From positions 1-64,000 of the forward strand of contig NZ_JAPIVP010000015.1 in assembly GCF_026239555.1 (NCBI RefSeq): a stretch of 64,000 bases of DNA. Reading direction: 5' to 3'. This DNA comes from Pedobacter sp. PF22-3 (lineage in GTDB: Bacteria; Bacteroidota; Bacteroidia; Sphingobacteriales; Sphingobacteriaceae). This document shows positions 35,056 through 44,063 of the stretch, piece by piece (within the stretch, counting starts at the first letter, position 1; each line of letters opens with the position of its first letter). The translations under genes and the position numbers were made by a program. The notes under the pieces are model-generated. The model was given only the letters and a program-made list of their open reading frames with translations. It was not told where the DNA came from and searched no databases.

Positions 35056-35440
35056 AAAATATAACCCTGAAATACAGGTTATCGCCATGCGGTCGAGGTA
35101 CCCACAGTTCAAACATACGCGAACCAAAGATGGTTGCATAGTTTTTAAAGGCAAATTACGTGTAAAACCAGAACTGCCGGAGTATGAGGTTAAGATTTTA
35201 TATTGTGGTGATAAATCGCCAAAAGTTTATATTTTAAACCCTGCTCCCGTTGAGGGTGCCCCACATATTTACTCTAACACAAAATCATTATGTTTATACC
35301 ATCCGGATAACTTTAAGTGGCACGGCGGTAAATTGATTGCTGAAGATATAATGGGATGGACAGCTGGCTGGATATATTTTTATGAATACTGGTTGCAAAC
35401 AGGTAAATGGATTGGGCCTGAAGCTTCACACAATATTTAA
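35033..35440 (+). CDS. Stand-alone E2-like protein of short type II CBASS
   Basis: The start is set at ATG 35033 (135 residues). A frame from 34997 would begin with TTG and overlap the CD-NTase more. The first part is a beta-sheet (RYPQFKHTRTKDGCIVFKGK, VKILYCGDKSPKVYILNP). The key segment is NTKSLCLYHPDNFKWHGG with Cys87 as likely active site, then MGWTAGWIYFYEYWLQTGKW, GPEASH. The pattern agrees with prokaryotic E2 domains that act on the CD-NTase C-terminus in CBASS that lack E1 and JAB parts. The gene overlaps the CD-NTase by 23 bp, a sign of translational coupling. Confidence 0.82.
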   Translation: MAVYQKAKKYNPEIQVIAMRSRYPQFKHTRTKDGCIVFKGKLRVKPELPEYEVKILYCGDKSPKVYILNPAPVEGAPHIYSNTKSLCLYHPDNFKWHGGKLIAEDIMGWTAGWIYFYEYWLQTGKWIGPEASHNI

Positions 35441-35449
35441 TTAAACGCT

Positions 35450-36223
35450 ATGACACGAATAGTACCACATCAACAGATGTTCAATAGGGCCAAGATGTTT
35501 GACAAATGGGCAAATATTTTTATCTATATTTCTTCAGCTATCTCGATAGCATTAATGTTCATCAATCCGACAAACGAAAGATTTGTTATTGTATTAAATG
35601 CACTCAACTGCGTAATAATAGCATTAGTGGTGCTCTTTGACCAGCTTTTTAACTATTTGTTTTTTGAGGCTGGAAAAGCAAAGAGACTGGATTTCATAGA
35701 TAATTCGTTTGGAACCGATTTCTCTGGTGCTAAATCCCAGGGTTATTTCACAAATGAAAATCTCAGCGCCGGAATCTATAAAATGGCTGTGAACTGCTTC
35801 GAGAATTCTTTTTTTTCAAAAAATATAAGTAGTAAAATGATCTCTGGTGCATGGATCAAGGCAGTTATCATACTGGTTATTTTTGTCTTTAACGCAGCAC
35901 TGGGAGCTAAAGGTCTAGTTAACCTTCTTTTTCAGTTATCGCTTCCTGTTTTGCTTATCACGCAAGCGGTTAAGGTTACTTTTTTCTATGCAAGAATAAA
36001 CACAACTTATGAGGCTTTTCTCTCTTTGTTCAGCGACTTCAAACAGGCAGGAAACATCTTAGGCAAGGACCCGGAAATTTTAAAGATAGTATTAGAATAT
36101 CAGACTACCCTCACATGGGGAGCAATACCACTTAGTGACAGGGTATTCAACAAATTTAATCCAACGCTTTCCAGAAAATGGAATGAGCTTAAGGCGAACT
36201 ATAACATAGCCGGTGAGGCTTAA
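35450..36223 (+). CDS. Four-TM CBASS effector (S-4TM-like)
   Basis: The 257-residue protein has four predicted membrane helices: about 21-39 (ANIFIYISSAISIALMFI), 46-68 (VLNALNCVIIALVVLFDQLF), 145-165 (WIKAVIILVIFVFNAALG) and 172-195 (LLFQLSLPVLLITQAVKVTF). A cytosolic insert lies between helices 2 and 3 and a soluble tail after helix 4. This is the layout of SMODS-associated four-TM effectors, which act on the inner membrane after binding the cyclic nucleotide. It starts 9 bp after the E2 gene. The effector role comes from position and topology. Confidence 0.78.
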   Translation: MTRIVPHQQMFNRAKMFDKWANIFIYISSAISIALMFINPTNERFVIVLNALNCVIIALVVLFDQLFNYLFFEAGKAKRLDFIDNSFGTDFSGAKSQGYFTNENLSAGIYKMAVNCFENSFFSKNISSKMISGAWIKAVIILVIFVFNAALGAKGLVNLLFQLSLPVLLITQAVKVTFFYARINTTYEAFLSLFSDFKQAGNILGKDPEILKIVLEYQTTLTWGAIPLSDRVFNKFNPTLSRKWNELKANYNIAGEA

Positions 36224-36278
36224 TGTTAAATAGCGAAGATGAAACTATTCCTCTTTTTAATCTATAAAGTTATCAATC

Positions 36279-36464
36279 ATGTTGAAACCTAAAACTGCGA
36301 ACAGAAAAATACATTTACCTGCAATAGAAGATAGCATTTACCCTCTTTGCAAACAAACAAATCTTAGAACAGGGATACGAAGACCTGCTATAACAATGCC
36401 TGTGGCTGAATTCCTTAAACTGGATTATTTTATGCGGTGTGAGAAATGTTATAAAATGATATGA
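36279..36464 (+). CDS. Small cysteine-containing protein, 61 residues
   Basis: ATG at 36279, 55 bp after the effector, gives MLKPKTANRKIHLPAIEDSI. Later cysteines are in YPLCKQ and RCEKCYKMI. The CxxC end plus one more Cys hints at a zinc ribbon that lacks the fourth ligand. It may be a genuine small accessory gene or a chance frame. Confidence 0.4.
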   Translation: MLKPKTANRKIHLPAIEDSIYPLCKQTNLRTGIRRPAITMPVAEFLKLDYFMRCEKCYKMI

Positions 36465-37265
36465 ATTAACAACTTGAAACTTTCTCTTCCGATCATCAGT
36501 AAATCCAAAAAAAAATGTACGGTTTCGTAACGATTTTATAATAACATTTTTTGCTTTTCAAAGAAATAGATTATATTAACGTATAGCAATTGCAACTAAA
36601 AAATACAAACAAAAAGGTGAGTGATTCGGTGAGTCGCTTTTCAAAAACCTTTCAGATAGCCTTTCAACGCTGAAAATTGAACGAAATTCACATCCCATTG
36701 AGATCTCAAAAATCCTCCAATTTTCCTTAAAGGTTTTTTTGTTTAAAAGGATTCCGCTATGCTAAATCCCGAACAGCTGTTTATTGCCCCCTTACCCGGC
36801 CTGCTCCGACATTACTTACTGAGGGTATTATTGGAAGACTAACGATTTGGCAATCCTTTATTTCATTTCTGCCTTACCGGCAGACCACAGTTCTGATATT
36901 CGCCGAAATTGTTAGGTAGAAGCGATTTCAATTCAGGTATAGCAATTCGATGCTGTATTAAAACCTGCTGATGGAGACTGAATGATTTTTTTTCTAAACA
37001 ACTGATTTCGAATGCACACCTTGCTGTTTCCACCCGGCTCGGTTACGCACGTATTTTATGGATAAAATTGCTTTTTTTCTCTTCTTTAATTATAATTAAG
37101 TTCCCAAAAGCATCGCCAAAACCAAACTCAATTCACTTGACGGAAAGTATTAGCCGGGTTAACCTGTTTACCAAACTTTGAACCTGTAAGCGTATCAATA
37201 TTCCCTGGTTTTTCAATAATTAAGCTGGATCTAATACCAATATAGTTCAAATATTTATTTTTTAT
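36465..37265. other. Spacer of 0.8 kb with one dispersed repeat
   Basis: No gene found. A 61-bp segment at 36751-36811 recurs at 47838-47899. The remainder is AT-rich without further structure that I can identify. Confidence 0.55.
36751..36811 (+). repeat. Direct repeat, left copy
   Basis: The segment begins attccgctatgctaaatccc and ends ggcctgctccgaca. The other copy at 47838-47899 differs at a few bases and by one inserted base. Both have the same orientation and flank the efflux/Ndh block. Confidence 0.7.
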
Positions 37266-37301
37266 TTGTTCGACTGAACATTTTATGTACTTTTGTCTAA
37301 A
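37266..37301 (+). promoter_or_regulatory. Promoter of the efflux operon with operator palindrome
   Basis: TTG at 37266-37268 is followed after 19 bp by TACTTTTG (37288-37295), a full match to the Bacteroidota TTG-N19-TAnnTTTG promoter. TGTTCGACTGAACA (37268-37281), a 5-4-5 palindrome, lies between the two boxes and would be the binding site of the TetR product. The transcript would start close to the ATG at 37302, so the mRNA is nearly leaderless. Confidence 0.75.
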
Positions 37302-37892
37302 ATGAAGTTATCCAAAGAAGACCAAATCAGAGACGAAATTATCGCTGCCGCCATAGCGGTTTTTGAAAGCTATGGCTTTACCCGGGTATCAATGCAGGAT
37401 ATTTCCAAAGCAGGTAAAAAAGGACGCACTACTTTGTATTATTATTTCGGTAATAAAACAGAAGTTTTTGATGCAGTAGTAGAAAAATTATGCCTTCAGA
37501 TATTTGATGCCTGCCAGGCGGTTATTGATCCCAATGCCTCAATGTCTACTAATTTGGAAAAATTTTACACCAAGAAATTACAGGAACTCAAATTGCTTAC
37601 TAAAAGATATCATCTGGTATTAGAAGATTTAAAGCAACAACCGGAGCTTGCCGCCGCTAAAACCAGGGTTTTACTCGAGAAAGAAGGCAGTGTACTTTAC
37701 AAGTTGATCAGATGGGCAGTTGAGAAAAAAGAAATTGCGGAACTCAGCGAGGCTGATAGTCATTTTCTTGCTGAAACAATTGTAACCGCATTCAAAAGCT
37801 TTGAGCATGAAATCATCTTGTTTAACCGGTTTCCCGATATGGAAGCCAAACTGTCCTGGATTTCACAAATTTTTTGCAAAGGATTGAAATAA
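37302..37892 (+). CDS. TetR-family repressor of the efflux operon
   Basis: The start is set at ATG 37302 (196 residues), because the TTG at 37293 lies inside the promoter's TACTTTTG box. The N-terminus is a TetR HTH (about 10-55): RDEIIAAAIAVFESYGFTRV, SMQDISKAGKKGRTTLYYYF. The C-terminal ligand-binding part is helical and unassigned. The gene heads the operon and its own promoter carries a palindrome, so autorepression and control of the pump genes is likely. The inducer is unknown. Confidence 0.88.
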   Translation: MKLSKEDQIRDEIIAAAIAVFESYGFTRVSMQDISKAGKKGRTTLYYYFGNKTEVFDAVVEKLCLQIFDACQAVIDPNASMSTNLEKFYTKKLQELKLLTKRYHLVLEDLKQQPELAAAKTRVLLEKEGSVLYKLIRWAVEKKEIAELSEADSHFLAETIVTAFKSFEHEIILFNRFPDMEAKLSWISQIFCKGLK

Positions 37893-37946
37893 TTTTTTTT
37901 GATTAAAAATAGACAAAAACACATAAACTGTTCAAATGATTAAAAT

Positions 37947-39011
37947 ATGAAACCTATCTCATCAATTTTTACAGCCGCTACCGTAGCGCTACTTTTCACT
38001 GGATGTTCCGAGCACAAAGATTCTGGCAAAATGCCTGACACGATCAATGTTAAAACGATTAATTTAAGCAAGCAACAGGGAGGATCCTCCGATCAGATAA
38101 TTTATAGCGGAACTTTGCAGGCCGACAAAATGATCGATTTGAGTTTCCAGGTTTCCGGCACCATTAATTCATTCCCGGTACAAGCCGGAGATTACATAAA
38201 AAAAGGCCAGTTAGTGGCCACCGTAGATGAAACTACTTACCGTAATCAATATAATGCACAATTAGCCCAGGTTAAACTGGCTGAAGAAAACTATAACCGT
38301 ATTCTTTCTGTATTTAAGAAAGGCAGCATAGCAGAAATTAAAATGCTGGAGGCCAAATCAAATCTAGACCAGGCGGCATCTGCTGCAAAGGCAACTTATC
38401 AAAATATTGCGCACACCAAGCTATACGCTCCTCAAAGCGGGTATGCGGGCGACAAAAAAACAGAAGCAGGTGCTATTGCTAGTCCCGGATTACCTGTGTT
38501 GCAGTTACTGGATACACGTTCGGTAAATGTTTTAGTAGCTGTTCCTGAAAATGAAATCAACCTATATCATCAGGGTGATCATGCATCTGTCACCATAGAG
38601 GCCATGGGTAATACTCCGGTAGAGGGGCATATTGCAGAAGTAGGTGTCATGGCCCTCAATAGTAGTGCAAACTACACGGTCAAAGTAAAACTGGCCAATT
38701 CCAGTCAAAATTTAAAACCGGGCATGCTCTGCAAGGTGGTATTCCGCCCTTCTCAAACTAAATCATTGTCTGCTAAAACAGTTGAACAGCAATTAATTGT
38801 CCCTGCCCAGGCCGTACAAGTAGATGAGCAAGGCCGTAATTATGTATATACCGTTAACCCGCAACATAAAGCGCAACGGAAAGAGGTTAAAACCGGTTTA
38901 CTCTATAATAATGGATTGGCAATTACCAGTGGTTTAACTGGTAATGAAGAACTGATTACTTCCGGTTACCAAAAGCTGGCAGATCAGTCTCCCGTTAAAA
39001 TCATCCAATAA
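37947..39011 (+). CDS. RND efflux periplasmic adaptor (lipoprotein)
   Basis: The 354-residue protein has a lipobox (ALLFTGC, Cys about 20), a barrel-sandwich lipoyl motif (FPVQAGDYIKKGQLVATVDE), a helical hairpin (about 100-150) and the second lipoyl half (TKLYAPQSGYAGDKKTEAGA). A beta-barrel and a membrane-proximal domain (about 200-350) follow. It is the membrane-fusion protein that links the pump to the TolC-like channel. It lies 54 bp after tetR and 11 bp before the pump gene. Confidence 0.93.
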   Translation: MKPISSIFTAATVALLFTGCSEHKDSGKMPDTINVKTINLSKQQGGSSDQIIYSGTLQADKMIDLSFQVSGTINSFPVQAGDYIKKGQLVATVDETTYRNQYNAQLAQVKLAEENYNRILSVFKKGSIAEIKMLEAKSNLDQAASAAKATYQNIAHTKLYAPQSGYAGDKKTEAGAIASPGLPVLQLLDTRSVNVLVAVPENEINLYHQGDHASVTIEAMGNTPVEGHIAEVGVMALNSSANYTVKVKLANSSQNLKPGMLCKVVFRPSQTKSLSAKTVEQQLIVPAQAVQVDEQGRNYVYTVNPQHKAQRKEVKTGLLYNNGLAITSGLTGNEELITSGYQKLADQSPVKIIQ

Positions 39012-39022
39012 ATCAGCCCCCC

Positions 39023-42000
39023 ATGAAAAAGAAAGAAAACATGATTGAGTGGGCCATGCGCTACCATGTGCTGCCCCTTACCCTAGCTGTTGTACTATTT
39101 TTACTGGGTATCCTTGCCCTGTTCAATATGCCCCGCAATGAATTTCCCGATTTTACGATCAGGCAGGGCGTAATTGTTGGCCTTTACCCGGGTGCATCAT
39201 CCAACCAGGTAGAAGAACAAATGACCAAAAAAGTTGAGGAATACCTTTTTAGTAATAATGAGGTGAATAAAACCAAAACCTACTCTTATTCACGCGATGG
39301 CGTAATGTATATTTTTGTTGAAGTATCTGATAAAGTGAGCGGTGCTGAGGCCAAAGCTTTTTGGAATAAGATTAAGAATGGCATGCTCCTTTTACAGGGG
39401 CAGTTACCGAAAGAGGTGAAAGGTTTTTATGTGAACAGCGATTTTGGTTCTACTTCTGCTTTACTGCTGGCAGTAGAATCACCCACCCGGCCTTATAAAG
39501 AACTACTGCGAAATGTAGAAGACATTGAAGCTGAATTACGCCGGGTTAAAGACGTGGCCAAAATATCACACACGGGTAACCTGAACGAGCAAATCGGTAT
39601 TTATGTTGATAACAATAAACTGCTTCAAAATGGAGTTACGGCTGGTAACATTAAGGAAGTATTGCAAAATGAGGGTGCCATCAGTGCTGCGGGCACCGAA
39701 GATGGAAAAATAATCGACCGACCAATACATCTGACCAGTTTTTATAAAACGGAGTCAGACCTTGCCGGGCAGATTATCAAGCGTGACGATAAAGGTAATT
39801 CCATACGGCTCCGTGATGTAGCCACCATCAGGCGGGAATATGGTGACCCTGACAGCTATGTAACATCGAATGGCACCAAAAGCATCATTATTTCGCTGGA
39901 AATGGTGACCGGTAAAAATATCGTACATTTTGGCAAGGAACTGGAAGAGCGGCTGGCAAAAGTGAGTGCACATTTGCCGCCGGATATTAAACTGGTTAAA
40001 CTAGCCAATCAGCCGGAAGTGGTTGATGAATCCATTGCCCACTTTATGAAGGAGTTCGCTTTTGCCTTAATTGGTGTCGTGGTTGTAGCTTTATTGTTAT
40101 TACCGTTGCGGGTAGCAGCTGTAGCAGCGGCAACCATTCCAATTACGATTGCGGCAACACTGGGCATTATGTACCTGGCAGGGATAGAACTGGATACGGT
40201 AACATTGGCAGCGCTTATTGTGGTACTGGGGATCGTTGTTGATGATCCTATTGTAGTTATAGATAACCATGTAGAAAAGCTGGATCATGGGATGTCTTTC
40301 TGGGATGCAGCCAAAAGCAGTGCGGAGGAACTTTTCCCTTCTGTATTTACAGCAACGCTTGCCATTTCGGCCACATTCTTCCCGCTGATGTTTTTTATGA
40401 CGGGAACCGCAAAAGACTTTATCAGTGTTTTCCCGGTTACCATCATTATTGCCTTAACCTTATCCCTGGTGATATCAATGTTATTGGTGCCATTTTTTAA
40501 TACGCTTTTCATTAAAAAGGGGTTGCATAACGAAAATAAAAAGCAAGACCATAAATCAATGCTGGACAGGCTACAACTGTTTTTTAATAAACATATCGGC
40601 AATTCAGTTAAACATTACAAACTTACCATACTCTTCGGCGTGCTGTCCGTTGTATTCGGTGTCATCATCATGGGCATACTCCCCCAGCAATTATTCCCTA
40701 AAGTAGAACGTAATCAATTTGCTGTGGAGATTTACCTGCCCAGTGGTTACAGCCTTAACCAAACGGATAGTGTGGTTAAAAACATGGAACGTATCATGCA
40801 TCAGGATAAACGGGTGGTAAATTATACCAGTTTTATTGGTAACAGTTCACCACGTTTTCACATGGTTTATGCCCCTAACCTCGCCGCTAAAAATTATGCG
40901 CAAATATTGGTCAATACGGCATCTGAAGGCGCTACGGAAGAAGTGATCAAAGATTATCAGCAAAAATACAGCAATGTGTTCCCTTCTGCTTATGTAAGGA
41001 TGAAACAACTCAACATGGTTAGTTCACCGGCGCCGATAGAAGTTCGTATATCAGGCAACAATATTGATGATCTTAAAGCGGTAGGTGAAAAGGTGATTGC
41101 CATAGGTAATAGGCATAAAAAAGTGATCTGGACCAGGACGGACTATGACCAAATGGAGGAAGGGATAAAACTCAATGTGAAAAGCCAGGAACTGGCGCGC
41201 CTTGGTTTAACTAAGAGCGATGTGGCCAACACCGTGGCCATGCACACCGAGGGCGTTGATGCTACGCGACTTTGGGAAGGTAACTATCAGATTGATGTGA
41301 AAATTAAAACACCCAAAACATCCAGAATGAATGTATCCAACCTGCTGGATCTCAATATACCTTCCCAGCAAACAAAAACAGTGGTACCGCTTAGACAGGT
41401 GGCCGATATTTCGCCGGAATGGAATGATGGACAGGTGGTGAGGCGGAACAGCATCCGCACACTAACTGTACGGATGGACATTGTTCCGGATGCTGTTGCC
41501 AATAACGTGCTGACGGAACTACAGCCAGATATCACCAAAATTAAATTGCCGCAGGATGTTGAAATCTCCTATGGCGGTGAACTGGAACTGCAAAGTGAAA
41601 ACATGGGCCCTATGGGGATTTCCTTACTCATGAGCGTCATCCTGATCTTTTTGATTTTGCTTTGGCACTTTAAACATCTTAAACACGCAATACTCAGCAT
41701 CACCACCATGCCCCTCAGCTTGCTTGGCGCATCATTCGGATTGTTGGTAACTGGCTATCCATTCGGGTTTACCTCTTTTCTAGGACTATTGGCCTTATGC
41801 GGTATTGTGGTGCGTAATGGCATTATCCTGATCGATCATGCCGAAGAACTCAGGATTCATGAAGGGAAAACGGTGTTGCAGGCCGGTATTTTATCAGCCG
41901 AACGCCGTATGCGGCCCATATTCCTAACTTCTACGGCTGCAGCCGTGGGTGTTACACCTATGATCATCAGCCGCTCCTCTTTATGGGGACCATTAGGCAC

Positions 42001-42124
42001 TGTGATCTGCTTTGGGCTAATGGTTTCCATGGTATTAACCCTTTTTGTTTTACCAACGCTTTACTGGCTGTTCTTCCGCAAAGAAGATGAAAAGGTAGAA
42101 GAAACAAATCACCAAACCGCGTAA
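39023..42124 (+). CDS. RND-family multidrug/solute efflux pump
   Basis: The 1033-residue protein has the standard two-repeat RND layout: TM1 near 12-32, a large periplasmic loop, TM2-6 (about 340-500), TM7 (about 525-550), a second loop and TM8-12 (about 850-1015). The proton-relay aspartates lie in TM4 (VLGIVVDDPIVVIDNHVE, about 404-405). The two porter-type loops (FPDFTIRQGVIVGLYPGASS) agree with the HAE-type pump family. Substrate specificity cannot be deduced. It is flanked by adaptor and TolC-type genes in one operon. Confidence 0.95.
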   Translation: MKKKENMIEWAMRYHVLPLTLAVVLFLLGILALFNMPRNEFPDFTIRQGVIVGLYPGASSNQVEEQMTKKVEEYLFSNNEVNKTKTYSYSRDGVMYIFVEVSDKVSGAEAKAFWNKIKNGMLLLQGQLPKEVKGFYVNSDFGSTSALLLAVESPTRPYKELLRNVEDIEAELRRVKDVAKISHTGNLNEQIGIYVDNNKLLQNGVTAGNIKEVLQNEGAISAAGTEDGKIIDRPIHLTSFYKTESDLAGQIIKRDDKGNSIRLRDVATIRREYGDPDSYVTSNGTKSIIISLEMVTGKNIVHFGKELEERLAKVSAHLPPDIKLVKLANQPEVVDESIAHFMKEFAFALIGVVVVALLLLPLRVAAVAAATIPITIAATLGIMYLAGIELDTVTLAALIVVLGIVVDDPIVVIDNHVEKLDHGMSFWDAAKSSAEELFPSVFTATLAISATFFPLMFFMTGTAKDFISVFPVTIIIALTLSLVISMLLVPFFNTLFIKKGLHNENKKQDHKSMLDRLQLFFNKHIGNSVKHYKLTILFGVLSVVFGVIIMGILPQQLFPKVERNQFAVEIYLPSGYSLNQTDSVVKNMERIMHQDKRVVNYTSFIGNSSPRFHMVYAPNLAAKNYAQILVNTASEGATEEVIKDYQQKYSNVFPSAYVRMKQLNMVSSPAPIEVRISGNNIDDLKAVGEKVIAIGNRHKKVIWTRTDYDQMEEGIKLNVKSQELARLGLTKSDVANTVAMHTEGVDATRLWEGNYQIDVKIKTPKTSRMNVSNLLDLNIPSQQTKTVVPLRQVADISPEWNDGQVVRRNSIRTLTVRMDIVPDAVANNVLTELQPDITKIKLPQDVEISYGGELELQSENMGPMGISLLMSVILIFLILLWHFKHLKHAILSITTMPLSLLGASFGLLVTGYPFGFTSFLGLLALCGIVVRNGIILIDHAEELRIHEGKTVLQAGILSAERRMRPIFLTSTAAAVGVTPMIISRSSLWGPLGTVICFGLMVSMVLTLFVLPTLYWLFFRKEDEKVEETNHQTA

Positions 42125-42142
42125 TCCTTAAAATTGATTATT

Positions 42143-43432
42143 ATGAAATTCCTCTTTTTATCCATCATATATCTGGGTTTGGCGTATACCGCCACCGCTC
42201 AGCATATTGTATCACTTGAGCAAAGCAGGCAAGCCGCTTTAGCATACAGTACCGCGATCAAAAACGGGCAGCTTAAAGTAAGCTCGGCAGACTTCGGACT
42301 AGTTGCAGCCAAATCTTCCTATCTCCCATCTGTTAGCGGTACTGGCCTGGGCTTGTATGGCTTCAAAGATTTGGTACCGGCTATTCCGGGCATATTGAAC
42401 AAAGGCATCAACAATTTCTACCTGGTAGGTGTAACAGCCACCCAGCCCATTTACGCAGGCGGTAAAATTGAAACCGGTTATCGGCTAGCTGCTTTACAGC
42501 AGGAAACCAGTAAAATAATGGCCCGGCAATCTGTTGATTCGGTATTACTGCTCACTACGCAAAAATACTGGAACCTGGTAAACTTGCAGGAGCAGGAAAA
42601 AACGCTCGCAGCTAATGAATTGCTGCTGAATAATGTGCTGAAAATGCAAAAGGATATGCTGGCTTCAGGAATGATTGCCCGCAATGACCTGCTGAAAGTA
42701 AAAGTTCAACGCAGTCAGCTAATTGTTAACCGCAGTAAATTGCAAAACGGGCGTCGACTGGCCCTGTTTGATTTTTCAATATACACCGGCATGCAATATG
42801 ATTCATTGATGGTGATGCAAGATACGCTGGACAAGGTAAATGAACCATTGCTTCCTGGTGGAACAGCGGACACCACACTTTCTGGCATAGCCAATTACCA
42901 GTTACTGCTCAAACAGGTGCAAGCTGAAGGTCTGCAAACCAAATTAAGTAAAGCAGATTATTTGCCGAGTTTATCTGTCGGGCTGAGTGCTTCGCAGGCA
43001 GGCTCATTTAATAAGACAATAGGCAGTACTTTTGTACCGGCAGCCCTGGCTACCCTGAGCATTCCTATTTCAGACGGTTTATGGGGGCATGCGAAACAAA
43101 AGGTAAAACAGAGAAAGATTAGCGAACAAATTGCTCAAAACACTTTAAGGGATGGGAGCAATCAGCTGCAGGTAGGTATTCTGAAATACTGGTACGATAT
43201 GAAAGATGAACTGACGCAGATCCGCTACGCCAAAGAGAACTTGTTACAGGCCACAGAAAATCTGAAAGTAAATCAGGACAACTATAAAGCGGGATTAAGT
43301 ACGGCAACTGATGTTTTGGATGCCCAGGCATTTTATCAACAGGCTGCATTAACATTAAATACCGCTTATTCAGATTTCCAGGTGAAAAAAGCTGCATATG
43401 AATATGCAACAGGTAAAATTAATAGTAAATAA
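42143..43432 (+). CDS. TolC-family outer-membrane channel
   Basis: The start is set at ATG 42143 (429 residues), since the TTG at 42134 would add three residues before the signal peptide. The signal peptide ends at TATAQ. Two OEP repeats follow, with long helices such as VVNLQEQEK-type and SKLQNGRRLALFDFSIYTGM, and the closing LNTAYSDFQVKKAAYEYATG is typical. It is the outer-membrane exit duct for the RND pump just upstream (18-bp gap). Confidence 0.9.
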   Translation: MKFLFLSIIYLGLAYTATAQHIVSLEQSRQAALAYSTAIKNGQLKVSSADFGLVAAKSSYLPSVSGTGLGLYGFKDLVPAIPGILNKGINNFYLVGVTATQPIYAGGKIETGYRLAALQQETSKIMARQSVDSVLLLTTQKYWNLVNLQEQEKTLAANELLLNNVLKMQKDMLASGMIARNDLLKVKVQRSQLIVNRSKLQNGRRLALFDFSIYTGMQYDSLMVMQDTLDKVNEPLLPGGTADTTLSGIANYQLLLKQVQAEGLQTKLSKADYLPSLSVGLSASQAGSFNKTIGSTFVPAALATLSIPISDGLWGHAKQKVKQRKISEQIAQNTLRDGSNQLQVGILKYWYDMKDELTQIRYAKENLLQATENLKVNQDNYKAGLSTATDVLDAQAFYQQAALTLNTAYSDFQVKKAAYEYATGKINSK

Positions 43433-43456
43433 GTTTTATTCATCATAGCTAACCCG

Positions 43457-44056
43457 ATGGAAATATTTAGGAAAACGGAATATCGTGTTCAAATAGCCGA
43501 AAACGCAATTAGAGTAATTAGCCAATACAGTATTGAACAAATCTCTTTTAAACTCATCTCGGCTATTACAAAAGTTAGTGTAAACACAATTATTGATCAT
43601 TTTGACAATTTGAATAATCTGATCGCCTTTTGCCTTGTGCAGAGTTTTGATGGTTTAGCCAAAAATTTATCAAAAGATATTAAAGAGAGGCGCAATAATA
43701 TGAATGGTATGGAAGCCTTTTGGATAACATTGGTGGAGTTTAATACGACTCATTGCCATAAAGGGCGGCTAATAGCCGCTTACCTTAAGGCTCCAGCTTC
43801 GTATCCGTTGGTGCATGCAAAGCATTGCCTTGCAAATTCCCTTAATCATAAGTTTGAAAAGACTGAGCATATCTTAAAAAAATGCAATGGTGATATTAGG
43901 TTTATCGCATTTGCGTACCTGTTTCAAATGGCAAATAAGGTATCGAATGATCTGGCCAATTCTGTAGAAAGGCATAGACAACTTTTCATGTCAGATTTCT
44001 ACAATGAGCATGTGGCATATGAGCTCAACAGGTTTACTAAACTCCCCATAAGCTAA
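43457..44056 (+). CDS. TetR-like regulator, second copy
   Basis: The 199-residue protein begins with a TetR-type HTH that is less typical: RVQIAENAIRVISQYSIEQI, SFKLISAITKVSVNTIIDHF. The C-terminal part is helical (AFWITLVEFNTTHCHKGRLI). It starts 24 bp after the tolC-like gene and precedes ndh by 7 bp, so it is in the same transcriptional unit or just downstream. It may control ndh and the following gene. Confidence 0.75.
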   Translation: MEIFRKTEYRVQIAENAIRVISQYSIEQISFKLISAITKVSVNTIIDHFDNLNNLIAFCLVQSFDGLAKNLSKDIKERRNNMNGMEAFWITLVEFNTTHCHKGRLIAAYLKAPASYPLVHAKHCLANSLNHKFEKTEHILKKCNGDIRFIAFAYLFQMANKVSNDLANSVERHRQLFMSDFYNEHVAYELNRFTKLPIS

Positions 44057-44063
44057 CCATAAA

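Noticed and set aside
40285-40602. Minus-strand frame of 105 codons inside the RND pump gene
   Set aside because: Shadow of a conserved gene; no independent evidence.
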